DNA of 35,565 nucleotides. Source: Pseudomonadota bacterium (GTDB taxonomy: Bacteria; Pseudomonadota; Gammaproteobacteria; Burkholderiales; Burkholderiaceae_C). Each line of letters starts with the position of its first letter. Positions within the stretch are counted from its first letter, which is position 1. The notes under the pieces were generated by a model that saw only the letters and a program-made list of their open reading frames with translations, was not told the origin of the DNA and did not search any database. The translations under genes and the position numbers were made by a program. Below, piece by piece: positions 9,419-18,145 of this stretch. The stretch covers positions 1 to 35,565 of the forward strand of contig JAJZTW010000041.1 in NCBI GenBank assembly GCA_021847345.1, in the 5' to 3' direction.

Positions 9419-9953
9419 CGAAGCCCACCAGCGTGAACAGCTCGAGCCCCGCCGCGCGCAGTGCCGCGGAGCCGCCCAGCTGCGGCAGGTCCACGATCGC
9501 GGCGCCCTCGATGACCTGCGCCCCCAGCTTGCCCAGCAGGCGATGCGCGGCGAGCATGGTGCCCCCGGTGGCGATCAGGTCGTCGATCAGCAGCACGCGC
9601 TGCCCCGGGCGAAGCGCGTCCACGTGCACCTCGACGGTGGCGCTGCCGTACTCGAGTTCGTAGCTCTCGGCCACGGTCTGGAAGGGCAGCTTGCCCTTCT
9701 TGCGCACCGGCACGAAGCCCACGCCGAGTTCGAAGGCCACCACCGAGCCGATGATGAACCCGCGCGCGTCGATACCGGCGACGAGGTCGGGGCGCAGCGC
9801 CGGGTCCATGTAGCGCCAGACGAACTGGTCCACGAGCACGCGCATGGCGCGCGGATCGGCCAGCAGCGGGGTGATGTCGCGAAAGCGCACCCCCGGCTGG
9901 GGCCAGTCGGCAACCGTGCGAATATGAGAGCGAAGGTAGTCCGTCGGGTCCAT
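9405..9953 (-). CDS. apt: Adenine phosphoribosyltransferase
   Basis: Converts adenine and PRPP to AMP in purine salvage; cytosolic. The 182-residue protein is the usual size. Visible motifs are [15 protein letters not shown], the [10 protein letters not shown] block, [10 protein letters not shown] of the flexible region, and the PRPP-binding signature [14 protein letters not shown] chose the ATG at 9953. A TTG at 9992, overlapping the stop of the membrane protein gene upstream, is in frame and would add 13 residues that do not look conserved. The gene sits between the BPSS1780-type gene (35-base gap) and the LEA14-like gene (14-base overlap). Confidence 0.95.
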   Translation of the reverse strand: MDPTDYLRSHIRTVADWPQPGVRFRDITPLLADPRAMRVLVDQFVWRYMDPALRPDLVAGIDARGFIIGSVVAFELGVGFVPVRKKGKLPFQTVAESYELEYGSATVEVHVDALRPGQRVLLIDDLIATGGTMLAAHRLLGKLGAQVIEGAAIVDLPQLGGSAALRAAGLELFTLVGFDAED

Positions 9954-9988
9954 CGGTCGGCCCGCCGCGGGCGCGGCGTCGGTACGCG

Positions 9989-10810
9989 TCAAGTCAACTC
10001 CGGCGCCGCCTCGGGCGAGGCGCCGAACACGTCATCGAACGAAGCATACGAGGCTCCCGACAACACCGGGAGCAAGACCAGCAGCCCCAGGCCCATCGGG
10101 ATCATTGCCAGGATGCCGAAAGGCACGAGCAGCAGCGAAAACATCAGCAGGGCTCCTAGGTTGTGCAGCGCCGCGCGGGTCGACAGGCGGATGGCATCCC
10201 ACGGCCCCACCCCTCCCAACGCCACCAGGGTTCCCACGAACCAGAACACTGCGCTGGCCAGGAACAGCAGCAGCAACACCAGCAGACCCAGGCCCATCAC
10301 CATGCCGATGCGCATGCCCATTCCCGCCATCATCTCACCCGGCGAGCCCTGGAACAGCTGCTCGAAGGCGTGCGGGCTGAACATGCCGAAGCCGAACAAT
10401 GCGCCGAACACCAGCACGAGCAGCACGCCGCCCAGCACGATGAGCAGCAAGACCAGCAACGAAGCCAGCATCAAGGGCCCCAGGCGCGAGCCCCACCTGC
10501 GCGACGACTCGCCGAAAGCCCCTTCGTTGTCCGGCTCGGCGAGCTGCCCAGGCGGAGTGATGCCGCGCTGATCGTTCCAGCGACGCTGCAGCACCGACGC
10601 GAACACGGCGCCCAACGCGAACAGCGGCAGGTTCAGCCACTGGGTCAGCACGCCGCCCAGCGGGAACAGGTGCAGCAGCATGCTGATCACGAACAAGCCC
10701 AGGCTCAGGCCCAGCCAGGCCCATGGGGCACGCAGGAAGCTGTGCCAGCCCTCGCCCCACCAGGCGACGCCTCGGGAAGCCGGGACGTGGCGAAACACTG
10801 GATGGCCCAT
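9989..10810 (-). CDS. BPSS1780-family membrane protein
   Basis: A 273-residue inner-membrane protein of the BPSS1780 family, typical of Burkholderiales and of unknown function. The N-terminal part (residues ~10-40: [25 protein letters not shown]) is the family's recognisable amphipathic start. About six hydrophobic spans follow, with a polar loop at roughly 80-110 and a Gly/Met-rich segment ([20 protein letters not shown]). The [18 protein letters not shown] segment before the last spans is also typical. The ATG at 10810 is preferred over the in-frame TTG at 10825 because GAGGA lies 6 bases before it. It probably heads a unit with apt and the WHy-domain gene, divergent from the ATP-grasp fusion gene. 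Confidence 0.8.
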   Translation of the reverse strand: MGHPVFRHVPASRGVAWWGEGWHSFLRAPWAWLGLSLGLFVISMLLHLFPLGGVLTQWLNLPLFALGAVFASVLQRRWNDQRGITPPGQLAEPDNEGAFGESSRRWGSRLGPLMLASLLVLLLIVLGGVLLVLVFGALFGFGMFSPHAFEQLFQGSPGEMMAGMGMRIGMVMGLGLLVLLLLFLASAVFWFVGTLVALGGVGPWDAIRLSTRAALHNLGALLMFSLLLVPFGILAMIPMGLGLLVLLPVLSGASYASFDDVFGASPEAAPELT

Positions 10811-10816
10811 GACATA

Positions 10817-10821
10817 TCCTC
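10817..10821 (-). promoter_or_regulatory. Ribosome-binding site of the BPSS1780-family gene
   Basis: GAGGA on the minus strand, 6 bases before the ATG at 10810. It supports that codon over the TTG at 10825, which would lie upstream of it. Confidence 0.65.
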
Positions 10822-10844
10822 GCAAAATTGGAAACCCGGTTCAC

Positions 10845-10876
10845 GGACAGCCGGGGCAATACCCGGGAAGCTGTCC
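10845..10876. repeat. Imperfect inverted repeat in divergent promoter region
   Basis: GGACAGC-CGGG...CCCG-(GGAA)-GCTGTCC: 7-bp outer and 4-bp inner arms with a 4-base bulge on one side. It lies in the 256-base gap between the divergent BPSS1780-family and ATP-grasp genes. A second pair, ATCACC (10895-10900) and GGTGAT (10917-10922), lies just to the right. Operator or hairpin function is possible but unproven. Confidence 0.3.
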
Positions 10877-11066
10877 ACGCGAAGCCAGCAAATTATCACC
10901 ATCCCCCCGAACAAAGGGTGATGCGCATGATTGTTGGTCTTGCTCTAATGTCTGCGACCACCAAGCTGCCGGTTTGCGCAGCAGTAAATGCCGCGTTCAA
11001 GGCGGCCGCAACGCCGCGTTCGCAAACTTGTCACACCTGGAACTCCCGCAAGCCCGTCCATCAAAG

Positions 11067-12815
11067 ATGCCATCCGCAGCCATACCGACCGGGCCGAGTG
11101 GGGCAGCAGCAAGCTACCGCGGCGCGAAAGTCCTCGTGCTCGACGCGGATGTTCCCGCAGGGCTCGCATGCGTGCAATCCCTGGGCCGTGCCGGCGTGTC
11201 CGTGCATGCCGCGCTTCGCCAGCCGGGGTCGCCAGCCGAGTTCACGCGCTGGGCCGCGGTACGCCACCGCCAACCGCAGTTCGAGCCCGTCGAGCCAGCG
11301 CTCGAATGGCTCCTGGCCCTGGATGGGGAGCACGCGTTCACGCTGGTCATCCCGAGCTCGGAGGGCTCGCTGCGCTGGCTCCGTGCCTTGCCGGAGAACC
11401 ACTCTCTGCGCCTGCGCGCCCAGCTGGCGAGCGACGTCGCGATCGACCAGGCTCTCGACAAGGCACGGACCACCCAGCTTGCTGCCCAGCTTGGCATTCC
11501 GGTTCCCGCCTCGCAGGCGATTCGCCAGAACGAAGTCCTGCCGCCCGCGTTGGGTTTTCCCGCCGTACTCAAGCCCGCTCGCAGCAAGGTCGTGATCGGC
11601 CAGCGTCTTGCATCGCTGTCGGTGGCGATTGCTCGCAGCCCTCGGGACCGACAACGCATCCTGGAATCCTGGCTTCCCTTCACGGACGTGCAGGAACAGG
11701 CCTGGGTGCCTGGGCACGGCATCGGCGTGGAAATGCTGTTCGAGCGGGGTCGCATGATCTGGAGCTTCATGCATGAACGCGTGCATGAATACCCACTGCA
11801 TGGTGGAGGCAGCACGCTGCGCATGTCCATTCCTCCACGCGAGCAGCTCGTGGAATGGTCGAGCCTGCTCATGCGGAAGCTGAACTGGCATGGTGTCGCC
11901 ATGGTCGAATGGCGTGTCGCGGAGGACGGTAGTGCGCACTTGATGGAGATCAATCCCAGGTTCTGGGGCTCGCTGCCGCTGACCATCGCTGCCGGGCGGA
12001 ATGCGCCGCTGGACCTCTTGCGCATGTCGCTCGGACAAGGCGTCCCGGCTCCCGGCCCCTACCGGATCGGTGTCATCGCGCGCAACCCCGCGGCAGACCT
12101 CCGCTGGTTCGTGGCCAACCTGCGCGCCGATCATCGCGACCCCATGCTGCTCGTGGAACCTGTCTGGCGCGCAGCGCTGGGGTGGCTGCGGGTGCTGGCA
12201 GGCCGTGAAACCTGGGATGCGTGGGCCTGGGATGACCCTCGGGTCCTGTTGCACCAGGCCACGAAGCTGGGCGGCACCATTCCACGGGGACTTGCCAAGC
12301 GCGCGACAAGCCTGGTCGCATCCATGCGCCAGCAGCGCCACCACAGGTCGGTGTTGCGTCGCTTGCGTGCACGACATGGGCAGCCACCCCGGGTCCTGAT
12401 CCTTTGCCGCGGGAATATTTGCCGAAGCCCATTCGCGGAGCTCGAACTGCGCCGTCGCCTGCCTCGGCTGGTGGTGGACAGCGCGGGCTTTCACCCCGAG
12501 GCAAACCGATCCACACCGGAGCATGTCGTACATGCCGCGCGGCGCTTCGGCATCGACATGGGTGCGTGCCGCTCACGCGCGCTGGACCAGGCTTGCATCG
12601 CCGCGGCAGACCTGATCCTGGTGATGGATGAATCCAATATGACGGAGTTGAAGCGCCGCTTTCCCGAAGGGGTAATGAAGGCCACGCAATTGGGCATGTT
12701 CATCGCCGACAGCCCCGAGATCGCCGACCCCTACGACATGGACCCCATGGACACGAGTCACGTGCTCGCAACCATCGAACAGGCCATTTCCGGTCTCCTT
12801 CCTTACCTGGCATGA
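11067..12815 (+). CDS. ATP-grasp carboxylate-amine ligase fused to low-molecular-weight tyrosine phosphatase
   Basis: A 582-residue two-domain protein. Residues ~14-410 are an ATP-grasp enzyme: the pre-ATP-grasp Rossmann part starts KVLVLDADVPAG; GFPAVLKPARSK carries the first nucleotide-binding lysine; and HGVAMVEWR and MEINPRFWGSLPL give the metal-binding Glu and Asn. Such enzymes join a carboxylate to an amine through an acyl phosphate. Residues ~440-582 are a low-molecular-weight protein tyrosine phosphatase with the P-loop Cys447-x5-Arg453 (CRGNICRSP) and the DPY general-acid motif near the end. Wzb-type phosphatases of this kind dephosphorylate the BY-kinase of exopolysaccharide export, and one is encoded at 29162-30058. 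The start at 11067 has only a weak AAAG before it. The stop overlaps the next ATG by 4 bases. Substrate of the ATP-grasp half is unknown. Confidence 0.85.
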   Translation: MPSAAIPTGPSGAAASYRGAKVLVLDADVPAGLACVQSLGRAGVSVHAALRQPGSPAEFTRWAAVRHRQPQFEPVEPALEWLLALDGEHAFTLVIPSSEGSLRWLRALPENHSLRLRAQLASDVAIDQALDKARTTQLAAQLGIPVPASQAIRQNEVLPPALGFPAVLKPARSKVVIGQRLASLSVAIARSPRDRQRILESWLPFTDVQEQAWVPGHGIGVEMLFERGRMIWSFMHERVHEYPLHGGGSTLRMSIPPREQLVEWSSLLMRKLNWHGVAMVEWRVAEDGSAHLMEINPRFWGSLPLTIAAGRNAPLDLLRMSLGQGVPAPGPYRIGVIARNPAADLRWFVANLRADHRDPMLLVEPVWRAALGWLRVLAGRETWDAWAWDDPRVLLHQATKLGGTIPRGLAKRATSLVASMRQQRHHRSVLRRLRARHGQPPRVLILCRGNICRSPFAELELRRRLPRLVVDSAGFHPEANRSTPEHVVHAARRFGIDMGACRSRALDQACIAAADLILVMDESNMTELKRRFPEGVMKATQLGMFIADSPEIADPYDMDPMDTSHVLATIEQAISGLLPYLA

Positions 12816-14536
12816 CACTGCAGCTGCGTCATCGAGCAGAGACCCGCCTGGACAGCTCCGAGCCTGACACCATGCCCCACATCCGTATCGGGGTCATTCT
12901 CGATGGACTGGTGGTTCCATCCTGGGTCGCCGAGATGCTGCGCGAAATTCAGGACAGTGCAGGCATTCAGGCCGCGCTGTTCGCGTCTCGGCCAGACCTT
13001 GCAGCCGCGACCCAGGCTGGCGGGCCAGCGCCACGCGAAAGCCTCGCTGCTCGGACCTCTCGGAATTGGCTGGACGGCTATCGCAAGCGCCTGTTCGAAC
13101 GCCACCCACGACTTCGGCCTTCCCGACAGCCTACCCACGTCGAAGACATGCTGGCGGGCATCGAACAACGCCAATTCTCCTGGCGCCTGGACGATGCTGG
13201 ACTGGAGGCCGGAGCCGAGGACCTGGCCTGGTTGGCAGCACAAGAACTGGACGTGCTGATCGACCTTGGGGCAAGCCCCTCTCCGGCGGGCTTGTCCCGG
13301 CTCGCTCGCTGTGGCCTGTGGCAACTGCTCCACGGCGAAGCCGGGTGCACGCGCGCCCAGCAAGCCGGCCTCGTGGAAGTCATGCAGTGGCGACCGACCA
13401 CCTCGGCCTCGCTGCAGATGATCGACCCGCAAACCTTGCGCCCGTTGCTTCTTGCAAGCACCCACGCCTGCACGGTGCCGTTCTCGGTTGTCGACAATGC
13501 TGCGTCGATCCACTGGAACGCCCTGCACCTGCCTGCACGCCAGATCGCGCGGCTGCGCCTGATCGGCAACGAACGCTTCCTCGCCCAGGCTCGCGACTCC
13601 AACCGCGAGCCTCGTATCGACAGCGCGCCATGCCATGGCGAGCCTGACGCCGTTTCCCAGGCCTGGCAGCTGCTGGCACTGACCGTCAGGAAGGCCCGCC
13701 ACATGGCGCGAGGCCGCCTGTTCCTGGACCAGTGGAGCCTGCTCTATCGCTTCAGCTCGACGAACGACCTGGATCTGCGAAGCTTCAGGCGACTGGTACC
13801 GCCACCGGATCGCATCTGGGCCGATCCGTTCCCATACGCTCGCGATGGCCGGTACTACATCTTCTTCGAGGAAATGCCGCTGGACACCTCGCGCGGCCAT
13901 ATCGCAGTCGTTGAAATCTCTCGCGACGGACGGGTCAGCCCCAGTCGCATCGCGCTCCAGAGGCCCTACCACCTTTCCTACCCCTTCCTGTTCGAGTTCG
14001 AAGGAAGCCTTTACATGGTTCCCGAGTCCGCGGAAAGCGGCAAGATCGAGCTCTACCGGTGCACGGGGTTTCCCGATCAATGGGAGTTCGTGCACGCATT
14101 GATGGAGGGCGTTCGCGCCTACGACTCGACCTTGCTGCAGCGCGGCGAGCGCTGGTGGATGTTCGCAACCATGGTGAGCGTGGATGGCGCTTCGTCCTGG
14201 AACGAATTATTCGCATTCTCCGCCGAATCTCCACTGAGCCAGGACTGGGTACCTCACCCCGACAACCCCGTCGTTTCAGACTGCCGCAGCGCGCGCCCGG
14301 GCGGCGCGTTCTTCGAACACGAAGGCGCGCTGTATCGTCCCTCTCAGAACAGTTCGCATCGCTACGGCTACGGGTTCAACATCGCCCGCGTCGATGCTCT
14401 CGACGAGACCTGCTTCGAAGAGCACATCGTGGCGCGTGCCACGCCCCATTGGTGTGACGACGTCGTGGCCACCCACACCTTCAATCGTCATGGTGAGTTG
14501 CAGGTGATCGATGCCCAGATCCGGCGCCGCCGCTGA
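12812..14536 (+). CDS. Putative glycan-modifying protein with GINT1-type beta-propeller domain
   Basis: About 574 residues, no signal peptide. The N-terminal ~270 residues begin like a Rossmann-fold transferase (RIGVILDGLVVPSWVAEML) and are not otherwise recognised; a formyltransferase-like or GT-like role is conceivable. From ~residue 300 comes a region resembling the N-terminal domain of glucosamine inositolphosphorylceramide transferase (GINT1) and five-bladed propellers of the GH43/GH32 kind: WSLLYRFSSTNDL, IWADPFPYARDGRYYIFFEEM, LSYPFLFEFEGSLYMVPES, YDSTLLQRGERWWMFAT and GGAFFEHEGALYRPSQNS, each a blade-like repeat. It is translationally coupled to the ATP-grasp fusion (ATGA overlap at 12812-12815); an alternative start is the ATG at 12872. 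The context is glycan synthesis; the reaction is not known. Confidence 0.65.
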   Translation: MTLQLRHRAETRLDSSEPDTMPHIRIGVILDGLVVPSWVAEMLREIQDSAGIQAALFASRPDLAAATQAGGPAPRESLAARTSRNWLDGYRKRLFERHPRLRPSRQPTHVEDMLAGIEQRQFSWRLDDAGLEAGAEDLAWLAAQELDVLIDLGASPSPAGLSRLARCGLWQLLHGEAGCTRAQQAGLVEVMQWRPTTSASLQMIDPQTLRPLLLASTHACTVPFSVVDNAASIHWNALHLPARQIARLRLIGNERFLAQARDSNREPRIDSAPCHGEPDAVSQAWQLLALTVRKARHMARGRLFLDQWSLLYRFSSTNDLDLRSFRRLVPPPDRIWADPFPYARDGRYYIFFEEMPLDTSRGHIAVVEISRDGRVSPSRIALQRPYHLSYPFLFEFEGSLYMVPESAESGKIELYRCTGFPDQWEFVHALMEGVRAYDSTLLQRGERWWMFATMVSVDGASSWNELFAFSAESPLSQDWVPHPDNPVVSDCRSARPGGAFFEHEGALYRPSQNSSHRYGYGFNIARVDALDETCFEEHIVARATPHWCDDVVATHTFNRHGELQVIDAQIRRRR

Positions 14537-14563
14537 GGCCAGGAATTCATCGGTGCTCAGCCC

Positions 14564-15697
14564 ATGACTCTGGTCGACTGGATCTTCTGGTCCACTGCTT
14601 CGCTGGTGGCCTACACCTACGTGGGCTACCCACTGCTCGTGGGCGCCCTGGCCCTCTTGCGCGCGCCCATTCTTCCACCGGCACTTGGCGACGACGAGCT
14701 GCCGGAGGTCACGGTGCTGATGGCTGCGCACAACGAAGCTCACCGACTTCCCTCCAAGCTGGACAACCTTCTGTCGCAGGACTTCCCGGCCGGACGCGTG
14801 CAGATCCTCATCGTCTCCGATGGGTCCACCGATGACACCGAAGGACTCGCCGCAGCCCGGCCGGACGTTCGCGTCCTCGTCAGTCCGGAACGCAGGGGCA
14901 AGGCGAGCGCCCTGAATCTCGGCATGGCGGCGGTGACGACCGATGTCGTGGTGTTGTGCGACGTGCGACAGGAGTTGGCGCCCTCGGCGCTGCGACATCT
15001 CGTCTCCGACCTCATGGACCCGCGGGTGGGAGCGGTCAGCGGCGAGCTCATGCATCGCAGCGCGGCAACGGCAGCTGCCGGCAATATCGGGCTGTACTGG
15101 CGCTACGAGAAGTTCATCCGCAAGGCGGAGAGCCGCCTGCACTCGACTCCCGGCGCCACCGGGGCCTTGTTCGCCATGCATCGCCGCGACTGGCAGCCTC
15201 TGCCGGCAGGGACGATCCTCGACGATTTCGAGACCCCCATGCATGTGGTTCGCAAGGGCGGGCGGGTGTTGCTCGACCCGCGGGCCGTCGCCTGGGACGA
15301 CCTGCAGGAGCACGCGCAGGGCGAGCGCCGGCGCAAGATCCGCACCCTCGGCGGGAACTACCAGAGTTTCGCGCGCAATCCCTGGCTGTTCGTTCCCTGG
15401 CGGAACCCCTTGTGGTGGCAATTCCTGTCGCACAAGGTGCTGCGCCTGGTTGCGCCCTATGCCTTGCTCGGCTGCTTCCTGTCGAGCCTGCTGGGCGGCG
15501 GGCCTTATCTGACGGTCGCGGCCTGGCTGCAAGGCGCCTTTTATGCCGCGGCCTTGTTCGGCTACCTGTTCCCCGGCGCTCGTCGCTATCGCGTGGTGAG
15601 CTTTGCGCATGTGTTCTGCGACATGAACTTCGCCGCGGTCGTGGCCCTGCTGCGCTTCGCCAGCGGGGGGCTCGATGCCCGCTGGGAGAAGACCTGA
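14564..15697 (+). CDS. Membrane-bound family 2 glycosyltransferase (cellulose synthase/NodC-like)
   Basis: A 377-residue processive-type GT2 protein. One transmembrane helix precedes the catalytic domain (WIFWSTASLVAYTYVGYPLL), and three or so follow it (about 290-365). The GT-A domain shows VTVLMAAHNEA, ILIVSDGSTDDT, GKASALNLGM, then VVVLCDVRQ at the metal-binding position where most relatives have DAD. A GATGALFAMHR block and the DDFETPMHV catalytic region follow, and QGERRRKIRT corresponds to the Q-x-x-RW/RR motif of membrane GT2 enzymes. It lies 27 bases after the propeller gene in the same rightward group. It probably acts on a lipid-linked or polymeric acceptor at the inner face of the cytoplasmic membrane. 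Polymerising activity cannot be claimed from sequence alone. Confidence 0.87.
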   Translation: MTLVDWIFWSTASLVAYTYVGYPLLVGALALLRAPILPPALGDDELPEVTVLMAAHNEAHRLPSKLDNLLSQDFPAGRVQILIVSDGSTDDTEGLAAARPDVRVLVSPERRGKASALNLGMAAVTTDVVVLCDVRQELAPSALRHLVSDLMDPRVGAVSGELMHRSAATAAAGNIGLYWRYEKFIRKAESRLHSTPGATGALFAMHRRDWQPLPAGTILDDFETPMHVVRKGGRVLLDPRAVAWDDLQEHAQGERRRKIRTLGGNYQSFARNPWLFVPWRNPLWWQFLSHKVLRLVAPYALLGCFLSSLLGGGPYLTVAAWLQGAFYAAALFGYLFPGARRYRVVSFAHVFCDMNFAAVVALLRFASGGLDARWEKT

Positions 15698-15797
15698 GCC
15701 CGCAGGCATACCTGCACCATGCTCGCTGCCGATCGCACGGCACACGCGCCGCTTCACGACTTGTCCCGCCGTTTCCTTCGACCACCGATCCTGCCTC

Positions 15798-16985
15798 ATG
15801 GCTTCCACTCGCTTGCCGATCTCCCGGCTGCTGTACCACCATCGCACCCAGGGCAAGGCCGTCGAAGGCGTGCATATCCGGGGCCTGGTCGACGCCTTGC
15901 GCGAGCTCGGCGTGGCGGTCGACATCGTTTCGCTACCCGGAGCGGACCCTTATGCCTCGCCCAAGGCGATGTCGCCGACCGCCCAGGCGACGGGACTGAT
16001 GCGTACCGTCTCACGCCTTCCCGAGCCCTTGTTCGAACTGGCCGAGCTGGCCTACAACCTGGTTGCCGGGCTTCGCCTGCTCGTGCATCTGCGCCGCCGT
16101 CCCGCGCAGGCCATCTACGAACGCTATTCGCTGTTCCTGTTCGTCGGCGTGTGGATCGCGCGCATGGCCGCCATTCCGCTGGTGCTCGAGATCAACGACG
16201 CGGCATTCGTCGAGCGCGTGCGCCCGCTGTACTTCCGGCGGCTTGCGCTCGCCATCGAGCGCTGGAACTTTCGCAACTGCTCGGGGCTGGTGTTCGTCTC
16301 CGGCGCGTTCCGAGCCCGTGCCGAGGCCACGCACGGGCGCATCGCGCCGGCCATCGTCGCGCCCAATGCGGCCGATCTGCGCAAGTTCAGCTTCACGCCG
16401 GAACAACGGGAACAGACACGCGCCCGTCTGGGTCTCCAGCACAGCGTGGTCTGCGGTTACCTCGGCGCCTTCGTGCCATGGCACCGCATCGACCTGTTCA
16501 TCGAAACGATCGCACCGCACCTGGAGCAGCGCCCGGACCTCAAGTTCCTGCTGGTCGGGGATGGAAGCACTTTTCCCAGGGTGCGCGAATTCGTGGAATC
16601 GCGAGGGCTCGGGCATCGCATCGTGCTGGCCGGGCGTGTCAGTCACGACGAGGTCCCGGGTCTGCTGGCGGCGATGGACATGGCCATCCTGCCCAGCGCC
16701 GGGGACTACACCTCGCCCGTGAAGCTGTTCGAATTCATGGCTTGCGCAATTGCGCCTGTCGCTCCCGATTTCGAGCCCATCCAGGAAGTCCTGCGCGAAG
16801 GCGAGACGGGTTGGATGTTCAAGGCGGGAGACATGGACGCCGCGGTGCAGGCGACCCTGCTGCACGCGACGAACCTGGAGCAGTTGCGCGAGGTGGGAGC
16901 GCGGGCCCGCGCGTATGTGGCTCGCGAACGCCAATGGCGCAACAATGCGCAGCAGCTGCTCGATTTCTACGCCGAGGTGCGATAG
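15798..16985 (+). CDS. GT4-family glycosyltransferase
   Basis: A 395-residue GT-B enzyme. The N-terminal domain starts ISRLLYHHRTQGKAVEGVHI, with a loop near HIRGLVDAL as in GT4 acceptor domains; a hydrophobic stretch around 120 (LFLFVGVWIARMAAIPLVLEIN) may help membrane association. The C-terminal donor domain shows VVCGYLGAFVPWHRID, KFLLVGDGSTFPRV, ILPSAGDYTSPVKLFEFMAC (the E-x7-E region) and APDFEPIQEVLREGETG. I chose the ATG at 15798; the frame is open to 15675, but that would overlap the GT2 gene with unconserved residues. It is the last of four rightward genes and its 3' end overlaps the convergent deacetylase-like gene by 19 bases. Sugar specificity unknown. Confidence 0.85.
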   Translation: MASTRLPISRLLYHHRTQGKAVEGVHIRGLVDALRELGVAVDIVSLPGADPYASPKAMSPTAQATGLMRTVSRLPEPLFELAELAYNLVAGLRLLVHLRRRPAQAIYERYSLFLFVGVWIARMAAIPLVLEINDAAFVERVRPLYFRRLALAIERWNFRNCSGLVFVSGAFRARAEATHGRIAPAIVAPNAADLRKFSFTPEQREQTRARLGLQHSVVCGYLGAFVPWHRIDLFIETIAPHLEQRPDLKFLLVGDGSTFPRVREFVESRGLGHRIVLAGRVSHDEVPGLLAAMDMAILPSAGDYTSPVKLFEFMACAIAPVAPDFEPIQEVLREGETGWMFKAGDMDAAVQATLLHATNLEQLREVGARARAYVARERQWRNNAQQLLDFYAEVR

Positions 16986-18145
16986 GACGGGCGCGCCACG
17001 ACGTAGTCGCGGTAGGCATGGGGGTCGCCGCTCATCCCGGCCTCGGCGGCCTTGGCGATGTTGTACATCTCGCGCGCGCTCACGTAGTGCAGCTTCCAGC
17101 GCTTGCCGTCGTTGTAGCGCGTTTCCAGTTCGGTGAAGGCGCGCTGCATCGGGTCGCCGAGCAGGGTTTCGGCGTCGCCATCCTGCGCGCCATGGGTGTG
17201 GATTTTCACGAACACCCATTCCGGGCGGCCGCGCACGTGCACTCCGGTGCGCACCCAGGAGGCGATACGCTCGACGCCGGGCGGGCTGCTGGCACGGATA
17301 TCTCCGTTCTCGATGCGGGGCATGATCCCGAACTTGCGGTTATGCCACTGCAGCCCGAGCGGCCCCTGGATGAGCATCAGGTCGCCGCTGGCGGAGCCGC
17401 CCACGCGCACCTGCTCCCCCTGGTCGTGCGACTTGCAGCGCCCGGGAGCGCTGGCCGCGTAATAGATGCTGTTGATGGTACGGGTCTGGCAAGGGCTGGG
17501 CGCCGACGGCAGCGTGAAGTCCGCGTAGCAACCCTGCTCCCGAAGTATGGCGAGCTCGCCGTTGACCCCGCAGCCTCTGCCGCTGGGATGGGAGTTGTCG
17601 AGCGCCCAATTGCCGTGGATGAACGCCCAGAGCGGCTGCCCGCTCGTCGGGTCGCGCGGCAGTGCGTCATGACGCTCGGCCAGCGTGCGCGTGAAACCGG
17701 CAAGCTTGTCGCGCAAGCCCTCGGCGGTGTCATTGTCGTGGTGCAGATGGATCTCGATCTCGCCCAGTCCCATGCGACACAGTTCGACCAACGCATCCAG
17801 GTGCTCGGGGCGATATTCCTCTTCCGGGTAGAAGAAGCTGTGCACGGGCGGACGTCCGTCGGCATCCCTGTGGCCTTCACACAATTTGGGATATCCCTGG
17901 CGCCAGCGCGCGACTCGCGCGCACTCGGTCTCGTACGACGGCGAGCGCCAGCGCGGCTCGAAATGGTCCACGAAGCAGAACAGCAGGTGGCGGGTCACCC
18001 CTGCCGGTGCCGCCTCGCGCCAGGAGCCGCGCAGGAAGGCTGGCAGCCAGATGTCCATGTGCTTGCCGCGCAGCTCGCGAATCAGCACCATGGCACCGAC
18101 GGCAAGCGCCAGCACGAGCAGGGAAAGGACGATCGGCAGGATCAT
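16967..18145 (-). CDS. Membrane-anchored NodB-like deacetylase-fold protein (putative)
   Basis: A 392-residue protein with an N-terminal transmembrane helix (ILPIVLSLLVLALAVGAMVLI), so probably anchored in the inner membrane with the domain in periplasm or cytosol. The body looks like the glycoside hydrolase/deacetylase superfamily: FCFVDHFEP puts an Asp60-His61 pair at the end of strand 1, EIEIHLHHDND around 130-138 fits the metal-binding histidine pair of NodB-type enzymes, and WAFIHGNWALDNS and FVKIHTHG are later conserved-looking elements. I cannot name a family confidently; carbohydrate esterase 4 activity, such as N-deacetylation of an exopolysaccharide, is the best guess. It is the last gene of the leftward eight-gene group, overlapping the preceding GT4 by 4 bases (ATGA), and its 3' end overlaps the convergent GT4 by 19 bases. 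Confidence 0.62.
   Translation of the reverse strand: MILPIVLSLLVLALAVGAMVLIRELRGKHMDIWLPAFLRGSWREAAPAGVTRHLLFCFVDHFEPRWRSPSYETECARVARWRQGYPKLCEGHRDADGRPPVHSFFYPEEEYRPEHLDALVELCRMGLGEIEIHLHHDNDTAEGLRDKLAGFTRTLAERHDALPRDPTSGQPLWAFIHGNWALDNSHPSGRGCGVNGELAILREQGCYADFTLPSAPSPCQTRTINSIYYAASAPGRCKSHDQGEQVRVGGSASGDLMLIQGPLGLQWHNRKFGIMPRIENGDIRASSPPGVERIASWVRTGVHVRGRPEWVFVKIHTHGAQDGDAETLLGDPMQRAFTELETRYNDGKRWKLHYVSAREMYNIAKAAEAGMSGDPHAYRDYVVARPSYRTSA

Noticed and set aside
9246-10571. A 441-codon rightward frame opposite apt and the BPSS1780-family gene
   Set aside because: Ser/Pro/Arg-rich translation, antisense to well-identified genes.
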